The notes below the pieces were generated by a model, which did no database searches, was not told the DNA's origin, and was given only the letters and a program-made list of their open reading frames with translations. Positions 34,257 through 43,204 of a DNA stretch of 64,000 nt are shown piece by piece (position 1 is the stretch's first letter; each line of letters starts with the position of its first letter). This DNA is from Candidatus Hydrogenedentota bacterium. Lineage in GTDB: Bacteria; Hydrogenedentota; Hydrogenedentia; Hydrogenedentales; JAGMZX01. Location: assembly GCA_029556545.1 (NCBI GenBank), contig JAKQEQ010000037.1, forward strand, positions 19,602 to 83,601, read 5' to 3'. The position numbers were made by a program, and so were the translations under genes.

Positions 34257-35354
34257 GTGGAAACAACCGTACTTAACGTCGCGCTCGGCGCGCGGTCCTA
34301 CCCGATCCATATCGGGGAGGACACGCTGGACAGGCTGCCGGAAGTCCTGCGCGGTGTAGGCGCGCGCGGGGCGGTGGGTCTCGTGACGGACACGCAGGTG
34401 GGCCTGCTCCATGGGGCGCGGGTCGAGGCGCTGGTGGCGGCGGCGGGCTTCCGTTGCGTGACGTACACGATGCCAGCGGGGGAAGAGCACAAGCGGCTCG
34501 ATGAAATCGAGAAGATGTGCGGCTGCTTTCTCGATGGGGGGCTTGACCGGTCGAGCCTGATCATCGCGCTTGGCGGCGGGGTACCGGGCGACATGGCGGG
34601 GTTCGCGGCGGCGGTCTTCATGCGCGGGGTGCCGTTTGTGCAGATTCCGACGACGATCGTGGCGCAGGTCGATTCGAGCGTGGGCGGGAAGACGGGGGTG
34701 AACCATCCGCTGAGCAAGAACAGCATCGGCGCGTTCCACCAGCCGCGGGCGGTGATCATCGATATGGCGCTGCTGCGCACGCTGCCGGAGCGGGAACTGC
34801 GCGCGGGTCTGGCCGAGGTCATCAAGCACGGCGTCATCGCGGACGCGGCGCTGTTCGCCTATATGGAGGAGCGTCGGGACGCGGTATTGGGCATGGACCT
34901 CGAGGCGCTGCGTGTTCCGATAGTGCGGTCGTGCGAGATCAAATCGGTCATCGTGGCCGAGGACGAGACGGAGCAGGGCCGGCGCGCGAATTTGAACTAC
35001 GGGCATACGTTCGGGCACGCCATCGAGGTGGTAACGGATTTTGCGCGTTTCCTGCACGGCGAGGCGGTGGCGCTGGGCATGTGCGCGGCGGCGGCGCTCG
35101 CGCGGGACCTTGGCATGGTGGATGACGGGTTTGTCGCGCGGCAGCGCCGGTGCCTCGCTGCGTACGGCCTGCCTACGGCGTGGGCGGAGTTGCCCGTCGA
35201 GGACACGCTGCGCGCGATGCGCAAGGACAAGAAGGTGCGGGCCGGAACGATGAAGTTTATCCTGCCGACGGCGCTGGGCGTTGTCGTGCAGCGGACGGAC
35301 GTGGACGAGGCGCAGGCGCGGGCCGCGCTCGAGGCGCTGCGGTCGGGCGCATAA
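34257..35354 (+). CDS. aroB: 3-dehydroquinate synthase
   Basis: This cytosolic shikimate-pathway enzyme converts DAHP to 3-dehydroquinate using NAD and a divalent metal. The 365-aa protein carries the NAD-binding GGGVPGDMAGFAAAVFMRG, the IPTTIVAQVDSSVGGKTGVN block and metal ligands in LAEVIKHG, NYGHTFGHAIE and FLHGEAVALGM. Length is typical. GTG at 34257 is chosen because GGAACGGAGCCAC precedes it and the protein then begins with the usual first strand; a TTG at 34203 would extend the frame without similarity. A TPR gene follows after 12 bp, so the two are likely co-transcribed. Confidence 0.96.
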   Translation: METTVLNVALGARSYPIHIGEDTLDRLPEVLRGVGARGAVGLVTDTQVGLLHGARVEALVAAAGFRCVTYTMPAGEEHKRLDEIEKMCGCFLDGGLDRSSLIIALGGGVPGDMAGFAAAVFMRGVPFVQIPTTIVAQVDSSVGGKTGVNHPLSKNSIGAFHQPRAVIIDMALLRTLPERELRAGLAEVIKHGVIADAALFAYMEERRDAVLGMDLEALRVPIVRSCEIKSVIVAEDETEQGRRANLNYGHTFGHAIEVVTDFARFLHGEAVALGMCAAAALARDLGMVDDGFVARQRRCLAAYGLPTAWAELPVEDTLRAMRKDKKVRAGTMKFILPTALGVVVQRTDVDEAQARAALEALRSGA

Positions 35355-35366
35355 GAGGAGTATCCG

Positions 35367-36209
35367 ATGGCTTTCGGAGGCGAAAGTGCGGAGAGTTACT
35401 ATGACGAGGGGCTGACCGCCGCTATGAAGGGCGACGTCGAGCAGGCCATTGCGCTATTCAAGCAGGCGGTGCAGCTCGACAGTTCCTTCCTTGCCGCGTT
35501 CCACCAACTCGCGCGGTGCTACCTGCGCACGGGCCAGTCGGAGAAGGCGGCGGAGCTGCTGCGTCGGGTGCTGGCGATCAACCCGAGGCTTGTCCCGCCG
35601 CGCGTGGATTTGGGTTTCGCGCTGCTCGAGCTTGGTCACGCGGAGGAAGCGCGCAAGCACTTCAGCGACGCCATCGCGATCAAGGAGAATGATGCTCGCG
35701 CCCATCTCGGCCTTTCCCAATGCGCTTATGACGAGTGCCAATGGGACGCCGCGACGGAGTTGGCGCGGGCGGCGGTGAATTTGGGCGGCGCCAATTTCGC
35801 GGGGCTGTTCCTGCTGGGTCGGGCGGCGCGTCTGGCGGGGTTTCTCGAGGACGCCGCCGAGGCCCTCACCCGAGCGGACGCACTCCTCGAGAAGTCCATC
35901 GAATCGAGTCCGGAGGCGCCCGAGGCGTATTATCTTCGGGGAGAGGTCTGCTTCGTGAAGGAGGACTACACGAAGGCGCTGGACTTCTTCCGCGCGGCGG
36001 AGGACCGCGCCGAGCCGGGACGCCGCTACACGAGCTACGGCGAGACGTTCACGCGCGCGGACGTGCTCGCGAAGCGCGGGCTCTGCCTGCAACATCTGGG
36101 CCGCATCGAGAACGCGCGCGAACTGGGCGAACAGATTCTTCTCCTTGATCCGAATCATCGTCTCGGCGCGGCGCTGGCCGACCTCGGCAAGGAAGGCGGT
36201 GAGCCATGA
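35367..36209 (+). CDS. TPR-repeat protein
   Basis: This 280-aa cytosolic protein consists of about six tetratricopeptide repeats: AIALFKQAVQLDSSF, AELLRRVLAINPRL, ARKHFSDAIAIKEND, and later ALDFFRAAEDRAEP and ENARELGEQILLLDPNHR. TPRs form a superhelical scaffold for protein binding. It has no signal peptide or enzymatic domain. It begins 12 bp after aroB with GAGGAG upstream and ends in an ATGA overlap with the next gene. Its partner is probably encoded close by, but the sequence does not say which. Confidence 0.85.
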   Translation: MAFGGESAESYYDEGLTAAMKGDVEQAIALFKQAVQLDSSFLAAFHQLARCYLRTGQSEKAAELLRRVLAINPRLVPPRVDLGFALLELGHAEEARKHFSDAIAIKENDARAHLGLSQCAYDECQWDAATELARAAVNLGGANFAGLFLLGRAARLAGFLEDAAEALTRADALLEKSIESSPEAPEAYYLRGEVCFVKEDYTKALDFFRAAEDRAEPGRRYTSYGETFTRADVLAKRGLCLQHLGRIENARELGEQILLLDPNHRLGAALADLGKEGGEP

Positions 36210-36853
36210 GCGACATCAACGTGCAATTGGCCCGGGAATGCTTCGAGTTGAACTTGTTCCAGGTATTGCCTTATTGGCGGCACGCCCAGCCCGCCTCCGT
36301 GAGCGCTTTGCCCGCTCTGGCCGGCGACGCCCCGCTGCTTCTTTTCGTCGAGAACTCGCGGCCCGAGGCCGTGCGGCCCGTGGACTTTCTGATCGAGCCG
36401 GGCGACGTCGCGGGATTGCAGCGGGCCGTGGTCGAGGTTCGCGCGTGGCATGCGGACCGGTTCTACGCGTCGGTCATCGAGGCGAATCCGGTGCTGGGCC
36501 ACGTCGCCTACGAGGAGACGCGCCAATTGGCGCGACAGGTCTTCGGCGGGCGCGAGTTCGCGACGGTATTGGTCATTTCGGAGCTGCCCGCGTCGCCGGA
36601 TGCGCGGGACCGGGCGCTACGCTTGCTGCGCGACCTCGATATTGATCATGTCATCGAGTTCCCGACCCTGCTCGAAGAAGTGCTGTTCAAGGTCAGCGCC
36701 TACGGCCAGTACGCGCCCTCGGCGACGCTGCAGACGCTGCGCCTCCTCAAGCGCTACAGCCTGATACGGCGCCTGCAACTCGAATTCGCGTTCGCGACCG
36801 AGCCGCCGCCGCCGCCCGCCGAAGCGCAGGACGCGCTTGCCCAAAGGACGTAA
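36206..36853 (+). CDS. Hypothetical protein (215 aa) coupled to TPR gene
   Basis: I do not recognise this protein. It is soluble, alpha/beta in character, with a strand-rich middle (EFATVLVISELPASPDARDRALRLL) and a helical C-terminus (SATLQTLRLLKRYSLIRRLQLEFAF) followed by a Pro-run tail (PPPPPAEAQ). ATG at 36206 overlaps the TPR stop (ATGA), so it is translated with it. The pairing suggests a binding partner of the TPR protein. A short 9-bp repeat run starts at its stop codon. Confidence 0.65.
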   Translation: MSDINVQLARECFELNLFQVLPYWRHAQPASVSALPALAGDAPLLLFVENSRPEAVRPVDFLIEPGDVAGLQRAVVEVRAWHADRFYASVIEANPVLGHVAYEETRQLARQVFGGREFATVLVISELPASPDARDRALRLLRDLDIDHVIEFPTLLEEVLFKVSAYGQYAPSATLQTLRLLKRYSLIRRLQLEFAFATEPPPPPAEAQDALAQRT

Positions 36854-36880
36854 GGGACGCAAGGGACGTAACGGATAAAG
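36846..36880 (+). repeat. 9-bp tandem repeat after the 215-aa gene
   Basis: Units GTAAGGGAC, GCAAGGGAC and GTAACGGAT follow one another. This is the same period and core (AGGGAC) as the other arrays. Confidence 0.65.
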
Positions 36881-36975
36881 ACGGGGCCCGGGTATCGGAC
36901 GACGCGAGAGTCGCCCCCGGCGCCCGAGGTTGAGGCGATCCAGGGGGTCATTGCGGCGCTGCGACGGCCCGCGGA

Positions 36976-37422
36976 TCAAAGGTCCTGGAGCCCTCGAACC
37001 AAGCGCTTTTCTTCTTCTCGCTCCATTTCGAGGATGGCGTCGATCGCGGCGCGGAGGTCGCCGGGAAGGGCCTGTTCCGCGAGGCGCTGATAGAATGCGA
37101 TGAGCGCCTCGTCAAATCGGATGGCGAGGCCCAGGACTTCCTCGACGGACATTTCGGGATTCACGCGCTTCTCGCGCAGCCCGTCCGGATATTGGAAATC
37201 GGGCGGGTTCTTGAGCCACGCCTGGGTCACGGGCTTAGGCGCGGCGACTTCATAGTCATGAAAGCACAGTTGCAGGCACCGCTCGTGGTGGGCCATGTAA
37301 TCGAGCGCTTGCCGAACGTCCTCGCGGCGCATCTCGTGGCCCAGGCGCTCGTAATAGTCGGCGAGGTCCTTGTGGAATTGTTCGGTAAATCGCAGCAGGT
37401 CGATCATCTGATGCGCGGCCAT
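36976..37422 (-). CDS. Ferritin-like / rubrerythrin-type four-helix protein
   Basis: This 148-aa protein is predicted to be a four-helix bundle. Acidic and His residues at helix spacing include QFHKDLADYYERLGHEMRRE, MAHHERCLQL, RFDEALIAFYQRLAEQ and ILEMEREEEKRLV. That pattern is like ferritin-like diiron proteins such as rubrerythrin, but the last helix has Glu and Lys where an E-x-x-H ligand pair would be, so metal binding is uncertain. ATG at 37422 follows GAAGGAGGGC. A strong promoter (TTGACA, 16 bp, TATCAT; 37456-37483, minus) lies just upstream, divergent from the cold-shock gene. Confidence 0.7.
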   Translation of the reverse strand: MAAHQMIDLLRFTEQFHKDLADYYERLGHEMRREDVRQALDYMAHHERCLQLCFHDYEVAAPKPVTQAWLKNPPDFQYPDGLREKRVNPEMSVEEVLGLAIRFDEALIAFYQRLAEQALPGDLRAAIDAILEMEREEEKRLVRGLQDL

Positions 37423-37455
37423 GACCAGCCCTCCTTCGTTTATGTGCCCTCTTAT

Positions 37456-37483
37456 ATGATACGCTCTTTGGCGGTGCTGTCAA
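37456..37483 (-). promoter_or_regulatory. Promoter of the ferritin-like gene
   Basis: On the minus strand, -35 TTGACA (37483-37478) and -10 TATCAT (37461-37456) are separated by 16 bp, about 30 bases upstream of the start codon. Confidence 0.7.
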
Positions 37484-37558
37484 GGCTTTTGTTGGCGCGA
37501 GGCAGGGTCTCCGCGCATGGCCGCCAAGACGGCGGGTATGGTTCTCGTCGAATTTTCC

Positions 37559-37587
37559 TTGATTTTTCGGCACGGGGCTGCTAGACT
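37559..37587 (+). promoter_or_regulatory. Promoter of the cold-shock gene
   Basis: -35 TTGATT (37559-37564) and -10 TAGACT (37582-37587) with a 17-bp spacer. This predicts a 5' UTR of about 115-120 nt, as found for cspA-type mRNAs. Confidence 0.6.
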
Positions 37588-37711
37588 ACGTGCCCGGGAT
37601 GTAAGGGTTCGCCTTTGTCCCTCGTAGTGTGTGCGAAACGCCACATATATTCCCCGAGTCGCAGACAAGAGTGCACCGTGCTCGGGCCGTATGCGGCAGG
37701 AGGATGTGTTT

Positions 37712-37912
37712 GTGGCTACGGGTACGGTGAAGTTCTTTAGTGATCAAAAGGGTTACGGTTTTATTACGGCGGACAGCGACGGCAAGGATTTGTTCGTCCA
37801 CCGCTCGAACATCGAGGGCGCCGATCAGAGTTTGATCGATGGTCAGCGCGTCGAGTTTGAGGTTGGCCAGGGCCGAAAGGGACTGGAAGCACGGAACGTG
37901 CGCGTTTTGTAA
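37712..37912 (+). CDS. Cold-shock protein
   Basis: This 66-aa OB-fold RNA/DNA chaperone of the CspA family begins V(M)ATGTVKFF. It has RNP1 KGYGFI and RNP2 DLFVH, and ends in EARNVRVL. The length is standard. GTG at 37712 is chosen because AGGAGG lies 8 bp upstream (37698-37703) and it is the family's conserved start; an ATG further upstream would add an unrelated N-terminus. It is monocistronic, with its own promoter and a long leader that may be temperature-responsive. Confidence 0.95.
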   Translation: MATGTVKFFSDQKGYGFITADSDGKDLFVHRSNIEGADQSLIDGQRVEFEVGQGRKGLEARNVRVL

Positions 37913-37959
37913 CGGCACGACCGTAAGTCCGGCGTCCTCATAGCGGGAAGTAGTGTATC

Positions 37960-38184
37960 ATGATGAAGCCTAAGCGATGCGACGCACCGACGGGACGGCA
38001 TGACTCGGCGGCGACCCGGCGCGAGCAGGCGCTGTGCAAAGCGGCGCTCGAGTCGGGCGATTGTGACGCTATGTCCGATGACGAATGGGTCGCGCTGTGC
38101 GAGGCTGTCGCCGGGGCGGCCGGCACGGATTCGTCCGAGGGAGAGTACGTGCAATCCGGGTCGGGGGCCAAATCGGCGTTCTGA
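37960..38184 (+). CDS. Possible small acidic protein (74 aa)
   Basis: An open frame with an ATG at 37960 encodes a small acidic protein without recognisable domains (core: CKAALESGDCDAMSDDEWVALCEAVAG). Codon use is GC-rich and the helix is amphipathic, but no strong ribosome site is visible. It lies in the 467-bp gap between the cold-shock gene and the next hydrolase. It may not be expressed. Confidence 0.35.
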   Translation: MMKPKRCDAPTGRHDSAATRREQALCKAALESGDCDAMSDDEWVALCEAVAGAAGTDSSEGEYVQSGSGAKSAF

Positions 38185-38379
38185 CCGCGTTATCAGCGCT
38201 TCGTTCCACGCTTCACCCGCAAGTTCATCCCTTCGGCGCGTGTTAAGAGCTTGGCCGTTACGTCGTGCGCGCGTCTCGTTGAGGACCTGCATCACCGCCG
38301 GGAAACGCCTCGTTTGGCGCGAGGCGGACTTGTGTCGGGGATGCGTGCGCCGGCAGACAGCACACGGGGAGGTTCGGCG

Positions 38380-40329
38380 ATGTTACACGGTGCGTGCGCG
38401 TATCCAATGCCGGTTATGGGGCTCGTGTTGCCGCTGTTGACCGCAGGGGCACTGTGTCATCCCGCAGCGGGGACCGTACTGCGCGTCGAGACCGACGCGG
38501 ACCATGCGGCGATCACCGCGTTGAGTTGGGACACCGCGGGCGGCGACCGCGCCAAGAACAATCTCCTGCGCGCGCCGGTCGGGCCGCAACTCCGAGCCGC
38601 GGGAGAATGGCGCGACGGGGTTGGCGAAAGGGTATCGGCGGACGCGGCGCGCGTCATCTACCGGGTCCGTTCGGGTGAATCCGCCACGTTGGTGTGGACG
38701 ATTGGTCTTAATGACGCAATTATGACCATGGGTTTCAAGGGGAGCGGCTGCGACCGGGTCCGACTCGTGTTTCCCTTCGATGCGCGCATGGCCGCGACCA
38801 CCGTATTCCCTGCCTCATGGACCGCAGACGGCAGCCTGCGGCTGCCCGCAGTCCTGAGCGCGCCGGATTTCGGCCAGGTGCTCGTGACCTCGGACGAAAG
38901 CGCTGATATCGCGGGCGAGCTTGTGGGCAGCCGTAAGCAACACACGGTGGATTTCGTTCTCGACCTGCCAGCCGTCTGTTCCCTCCGATTCACACCGCTG
39001 TTGCTGGGCATGCCGGAGGGATTCCACGACACGGCCCGCTGGCGCGACGCGCGGCGCGGCTGGTTCAACATCTGGCAACCGAGCGCGCGCTGGGGCGATC
39101 AAGGGCATCCGTTCAGCGCGCCACCCGGCATCCTCTCGAATAATGTCATCAGCGATCCGGTCAGTTGCCTTATCCACCTCTACGCGGACCAGGCGTTTTT
39201 CACGCCGGAAATCGCGCCGGGCGTCTCCATCGCGGCGCATGTCCGGCGGACGGTGGACTACTGGATCATGGAGAAGACGCGCTCCACAGGCGAGGTGGTG
39301 GCCTACTGGGACTATGGCGACATGTTGGACGCGAACGCGAGTCCGATCATCGCCGCGTGGGATTACGTGGAGTCGACGGGCAACGCCGACTGGCTGGAAG
39401 GGCGGATCGAGCGTCTGGAGTTCGTGGCGGACTACCTCGCGGGACGCGACGTGGACGGGGACGGTCTCGTGGAGTGCACGCACAGCGGCAATTACGGGAC
39501 GCTGTTCGATCCGGCGCGCAGCGCGTCGGCTTATGACACGATCAATGCGGGGCACAAGGACGCCTACAGCAACGTGTTGACGTATCGCGCATGGCGGTGC
39601 CTCGCGGACCTGGAGGCGAAACTGGGCCGCGAGGAGCAGCGCGCCCGCTACACGCTGCTGGCGGACCGTCTGAAACAACGGTACTTCCCCACGCTGTTCG
39701 ACCCGGCAACCGGCTGGGTTGCGTGGTGGAAGAGCGAGGATGGGGAATTGCACAACCTGGGGTCGCCCATGATCAATGCCCTTGCAATCGTGTACGGGCT
39801 GGTCCCGGCGGACACCGCCCGCGATATTCTGCTTCGCCTGTGGGCGAAGATCGAGGAGGCGGGTTTCACGCGCTTTGACTTGGGTGTTCCGCTCACGCTC
39901 ACGCCCGTCCGCCGGGGGGACTACCTCCAGCCGAAGCCCGGCAATCCGGCGGCCTCGATTTGCGGCGCGCCGGAACGCGAGGACGGCACAGACACTTTCG
40001 GCAAGTATCTGAACGGGGGCTGTTGTGTGAGCGACGCGGTGCACTTCATGACCGCGCTGTATATGACGGGCGAGCGTGAAAAGGGCGACCTCATCTTGAA
40101 CGCCATGCTTGAGCGCCAGCGGCGCGGTGTTTTCCCCAATGGCGGCGCCTTCCAGAACGGCATTGTGGATCAATATCCGCGCGGCGCGGAATTCTTCGAC
40201 TGGCAAGGCAATACGTGCGGGTATGAAGGCCACCTCACGTACAGCTTCTCGTTTTTGCAAGCCGTTCTCTTGCGTGAGCCGGAGTTTCGCGAGCGGTTGC
40301 TCCGCCCGCTTCGGTCCGCGGACGAGTAG
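38380..40329 (+). CDS. Secreted (alpha/alpha)6-barrel glycoside hydrolase-like protein
   Basis: This 649-aa protein has an N-terminal export signal (MPVMGLVLPLLTAGALCHPAAG). A beta-rich first half precedes a helical second half with GH78/GH15-like (alpha/alpha)6 motifs: YWDYGDMLDANASPIIAAW, DGDGLVECTHSGNYG, ALAIVYGLVP and GCCVSDAVHFMTALY. Many acidic residues in the barrel could act as catalytic acid/base, but the pair cannot be assigned. ATG at 38380 follows GGGGAGGTTCGGCG. It stands alone on the plus strand. Likely role: release of sugars from extracellular glycans. Confidence 0.75.
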   Translation: MLHGACAYPMPVMGLVLPLLTAGALCHPAAGTVLRVETDADHAAITALSWDTAGGDRAKNNLLRAPVGPQLRAAGEWRDGVGERVSADAARVIYRVRSGESATLVWTIGLNDAIMTMGFKGSGCDRVRLVFPFDARMAATTVFPASWTADGSLRLPAVLSAPDFGQVLVTSDESADIAGELVGSRKQHTVDFVLDLPAVCSLRFTPLLLGMPEGFHDTARWRDARRGWFNIWQPSARWGDQGHPFSAPPGILSNNVISDPVSCLIHLYADQAFFTPEIAPGVSIAAHVRRTVDYWIMEKTRSTGEVVAYWDYGDMLDANASPIIAAWDYVESTGNADWLEGRIERLEFVADYLAGRDVDGDGLVECTHSGNYGTLFDPARSASAYDTINAGHKDAYSNVLTYRAWRCLADLEAKLGREEQRARYTLLADRLKQRYFPTLFDPATGWVAWWKSEDGELHNLGSPMINALAIVYGLVPADTARDILLRLWAKIEEAGFTRFDLGVPLTLTPVRRGDYLQPKPGNPAASICGAPEREDGTDTFGKYLNGGCCVSDAVHFMTALYMTGEREKGDLILNAMLERQRRGVFPNGGAFQNGIVDQYPRGAEFFDWQGNTCGYEGHLTYSFSFLQAVLLREPEFRERLLRPLRSADE

Positions 40330-40431
40330 CGACCTGGACGGGACCGTCTGCCGCCGGAACGCCGGAAAGGAATAGGGCAGTTGATTCAGGACGGGGCATG
40401 CCGAACGTGAAGATGCGCTCGATTCGCGCAC

Positions 40432-40460
40432 TTGACGAATTGCGCGCCTTCAGATATTGT
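40432..40460 (+). promoter_or_regulatory. Promoter of the 137-aa / protease operon
   Basis: -35 TTGACG (40432-40437), 17-bp spacer, -10 TATTGT (40455-40460). It lies about 125 bases upstream of the 137-aa gene. Confidence 0.5.
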
Positions 40461-40586
40461 AGTCTCATTGGCTGTTTGGCGCCGGGGGTGATGGAGCTGC
40501 GGAATTCTGGTGTATGAGGCCGACTCGGGGCGAGACCTACAGCCCCGGTCAGGGAATGGCTATAGGCCCAAGTAGGAGGAATCGTC

Positions 40587-41000
40587 ATGCGGCGTCTTAT
40601 TCGATTGGCGTTGTATTCCGCCGTGCCCGCGCTAATCGCGCTGGGCGCGTTTGTCCTGGGGGGCAGTGACACGCCGCTTCCCGCGGACGGGGAGATCGCG
40701 GCAACGCCCGCCTCCCCGTCGATGCCCGGCGTCGAAACCGGACCGGCCGTCCAGGCGTATGTGGACGAGGCGGGCAACCTGGTCGCGCCGCCGGCGGGCG
40801 CGCTTCCGAAAAAGCCGGGCGTAACGCGGTCGTTCAGCCGATTCACCATGGAGCAGACGGACCGAGGCGGCGTGCTGGTGAATTTCAACGACGGCTGGCA
40901 GAACGCGGCCATTGCGCACGTGGGCCCGGACGGGAAGGTGCACGTTGAGTGCGTCCCTGTCGGCGATGCCGCGCCAGGGACCGCCGAGGGGGAGGAATAG
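40587..41000 (+). CDS. Small exported protein (137 aa)
   Basis: I do not recognise this protein. It has an N-terminal signal/anchor segment (YSAVPALIALGAFVLGG) and a Pro/Ala-rich linker. The compact C-terminal part is GGVLVNFNDGWQNAAIAHVGPDGKVHVECV. ATG at 40587 follows GTAGGAGGAATCGTC, a strong ribosome site. The matrixin-like protease gene starts 2 bp after its stop, so the two form an operon; a role as an inhibitor, chaperone or partner of the protease is possible but unproved. Confidence 0.75.
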   Translation: MRRLIRLALYSAVPALIALGAFVLGGSDTPLPADGEIAATPASPSMPGVETGPAVQAYVDEAGNLVAPPAGALPKKPGVTRSFSRFTMEQTDRGGVLVNFNDGWQNAAIAHVGPDGKVHVECVPVGDAAPGTAEGEE

Positions 41001-41002
41001 TC

Positions 41003-43126
41003 ATGCGTACCCGCACCCTATTCACTTGCTCCGCAGTCCTGGGGCTCTTGATCGCGCCCGCAGCCGGAGCGGCGTTCAACGTGAACATCACGTATGCGGA
41101 CAGCGCGGGCGAAGGCTTCAACGACGCCACGCTGGGCGCGCCGCGCCGCGCGGCGCTGGAACACGCCGTCGCCGTGTGGACCAGTCAGCTCGATGGCGCC
41201 ATCGACCTCGAACTCAAGGCAACTTTCGATCCGCTCGGCGGCGACGCAAGCTCCGCGGTGCTCGGTCAGGCGGGCTCGACGGCGAGCGTGCGCGACGATC
41301 CCGCTCTACCGCTCGCGGGGACGTGGTATCCGGTGCCGCTTGCCAGCCAGCTCATCGGGGTCAGCATCCCGTCTTCGAGCGGCCCGAACGCGGGTTTCCA
41401 CATGGCGGCGGTGTTCAATTCGGACGTGGACGGGCCGGTGGTGCTGGGGTCGACGACGTTCTATTACGGTACGGACGGCAACCCGCCCGGGGGAACGGTG
41501 GATTTCGTTTCGGTAGCGTTGCATGAGTTCGGCCATGCTTTCGGTTTCTTCGACATGATCGATCCGGTGACAGGCGGCTTTTTCAATGGGTTTCCGGACG
41601 CCTACGCGGTGAACCTGAGACGCACGGGGGCCGTGAACAAGAACTTCACCGATATGACGAACACGGAGCGGCTGGCGGCGCTCACAAGCGGCGAGGTGTA
41701 CTGGAAGGGGTCGAGCATCATGGGCGCGGGCATTTCGAGTCCCGCCCCGTTCGTCAACGCCCAGGGCGAAGTCGAGATTTTCGCGCCGGGAACGTATCAA
41801 GCGGGATCGAGCATTTCGCACTGGGAATCGGGTCATACGCCGGACTTGCTCATGGAGCCCGTGCTCACGAGCGTTTTCAGCGGCATCGACGTCACGGGCG
41901 CGGCTTTGAACGACATGGGCTGGAACCTTCAGGCAAGCGAGGGCGAGGGAGAAGGCGAGGGCGAGGGAGAAGGTGAAGGTGAGGGAGAAGGTGAAGGAGA
42001 AGGCGAGTGTCTCGTTTATGCGAGCACCGATGTGCCGCGCCTCATCGATTACATCGTGTTCCCGGTAACTGAATCGACGCTGGTGGTTCCGGGGCCCCTC
42101 GTTGTGAGCGACCTGAACGTCAAACTCAACATCACGTATCCCTTCGACGTGGACCTCACCGTCAATTTGCGATCGCCCATCGGCACCGAGATCACGCTGT
42201 TCACCGGCGTGGGCGGCGGCGGCAGCAACTTCACGGACACCGTGCTGGACGACCAAGCCGCGACGCACCTCAGCGCGGGTGTGGCGCCGTTCACCGGCTG
42301 TTTCCGGCCGCAGTCCAACCTATCGGCCTTCACCGGCGTGAATGCGGCGGGCACGTGGCGGCTGAGGATTCAGACGAGCGACTTCTTCGAGACCGGATCG
42401 CTCACGGGCTGGGAACTGCATTTCGGGTGTCAATGCCCGCTGAGCAGCGAAGGCGAGGGAGAAGGAGAAGGAGAAGGAGAGGGCGAGGGAGAGGGCGAGG
42501 GAGAGACGTGCCCGTGGACCGGACCGTGCCCGGATTTCGACGCGGAAGGCGCGGCGGTATACGGCTTGTTGAGTCTAGACTGGAATACAACCGACCTCGA
42601 CCTGACCGGTATCATCGACAGTTGGGAGGTGGCCCTGTTCAGCGAAGTGTTGTGCAAGCGATCCGGCCCCTTGCGCAATGCCGCGGCCTGCGCGTTCCTC
42701 CACAACCTTGAGACGCTGCGGGCGGAACCGGGCTACGCGCTTGCCGCGCCGTACGAGAACGTGGCGGCGGCGCTTCTGGCGGTCAGCACGGAACTGCAAC
42801 AGACCATCGTCGCCAGCCTGTCGCTGACGGGTACGTATCGCGTCGCGGGCGGCGCCGCCAAGGCCTGGGGCGAACCGCTGGCGCCGCAAGGCGATCCGGA
42901 CGTCGACAGCCTCACCAACGCGCAAGAATACTTGAACACCGTAAGTGCCAGCCTGGACCGCGCGGATTACGTTATCGCGGCACTGAATCCGCTTCTGGAC
43001 GGGAGTGTCGGGGCATCGGCCCTGCCGTTGCTGGGAGGGCTGGGCCTGTGCGGGCTTCTGGCATGCGTGACGGCGTTGGGCACGGCCGGGCTTGCCCGGC
43101 GGCGGGGGGCGCGCGACGCGGAGTAG
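41003..43126 (+). CDS. Secreted matrixin-like zinc protease with P-domain, GEGEGE linkers and sorting tail
   Basis: This 707-aa protein has a signal peptide, then a metalloprotease domain with HEFGHAFGFFD (His174, Glu175, His178, Asp184). The HExxHxxGxxD form differs from the usual final His and is known from snapalysin-type proteases. A GEGEGE linker (about 313-335) leads to a proprotein-convertase P-domain (VSDLNVKLNITYPFDVDLTVNL, about 370-470). A second linker follows, then a C-terminal domain. The tail is a hydrophobic segment (ALPLLGGLGLCGLL...) plus RRRG, a sorting-signal style shared with the GLUG protein. It is probably anchored at the cell surface. ATG at 41003 follows GGGGGAGGAA. 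It is cotranscribed with the 137-aa gene. Confidence 0.9.
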   Translation: MRTRTLFTCSAVLGLLIAPAAGAAFNVNITYADSAGEGFNDATLGAPRRAALEHAVAVWTSQLDGAIDLELKATFDPLGGDASSAVLGQAGSTASVRDDPALPLAGTWYPVPLASQLIGVSIPSSSGPNAGFHMAAVFNSDVDGPVVLGSTTFYYGTDGNPPGGTVDFVSVALHEFGHAFGFFDMIDPVTGGFFNGFPDAYAVNLRRTGAVNKNFTDMTNTERLAALTSGEVYWKGSSIMGAGISSPAPFVNAQGEVEIFAPGTYQAGSSISHWESGHTPDLLMEPVLTSVFSGIDVTGAALNDMGWNLQASEGEGEGEGEGEGEGEGEGEGEGECLVYASTDVPRLIDYIVFPVTESTLVVPGPLVVSDLNVKLNITYPFDVDLTVNLRSPIGTEITLFTGVGGGGSNFTDTVLDDQAATHLSAGVAPFTGCFRPQSNLSAFTGVNAAGTWRLRIQTSDFFETGSLTGWELHFGCQCPLSSEGEGEGEGEGEGEGEGEGETCPWTGPCPDFDAEGAAVYGLLSLDWNTTDLDLTGIIDSWEVALFSEVLCKRSGPLRNAAACAFLHNLETLRAEPGYALAAPYENVAAALLAVSTELQQTIVASLSLTGTYRVAGGAAKAWGEPLAPQGDPDVDSLTNAQEYLNTVSASLDRADYVIAALNPLLDGSVGASALPLLGGLGLCGLLACVTALGTAGLARRRGARDAE
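41938..42006 (+). repeat. GEGEGE-encoding tandem repeat, first linker
   Basis: A 6-bp tandem (GAGGGC, GAAGGC and GAAGGT variants) encodes about 11 Glu-Gly pairs between the protease and P-domains. Confidence 0.95.
42449..42506 (+). repeat. GEGEGE-encoding tandem repeat, second linker
   Basis: A 6-bp tandem encodes about nine Glu-Gly pairs after the P-domain. Unit variants differ from the first linker, so each probably expanded independently. Confidence 0.95.
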
Positions 43127-43147
43127 AAGATCGCAACCGCATATGAT

Positions 43148-43181
43148 GCGCCCCGGCGCTCGCAACGAGCGGCCGGGGCGC
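43148..43181. terminator. Bidirectional terminator between convergent genes
   Basis: A long hairpin (outer arms GCGCCCCGG/CCGGGGCGC, inner arms GCTCG/CGAGC) lies between the convergent protease and oxidoreductase genes. T-containing sequence follows on the plus strand. Confidence 0.7.
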
Positions 43182-43204
43182 TTGCTTATCAACCGTCTGC
43201 GCGA

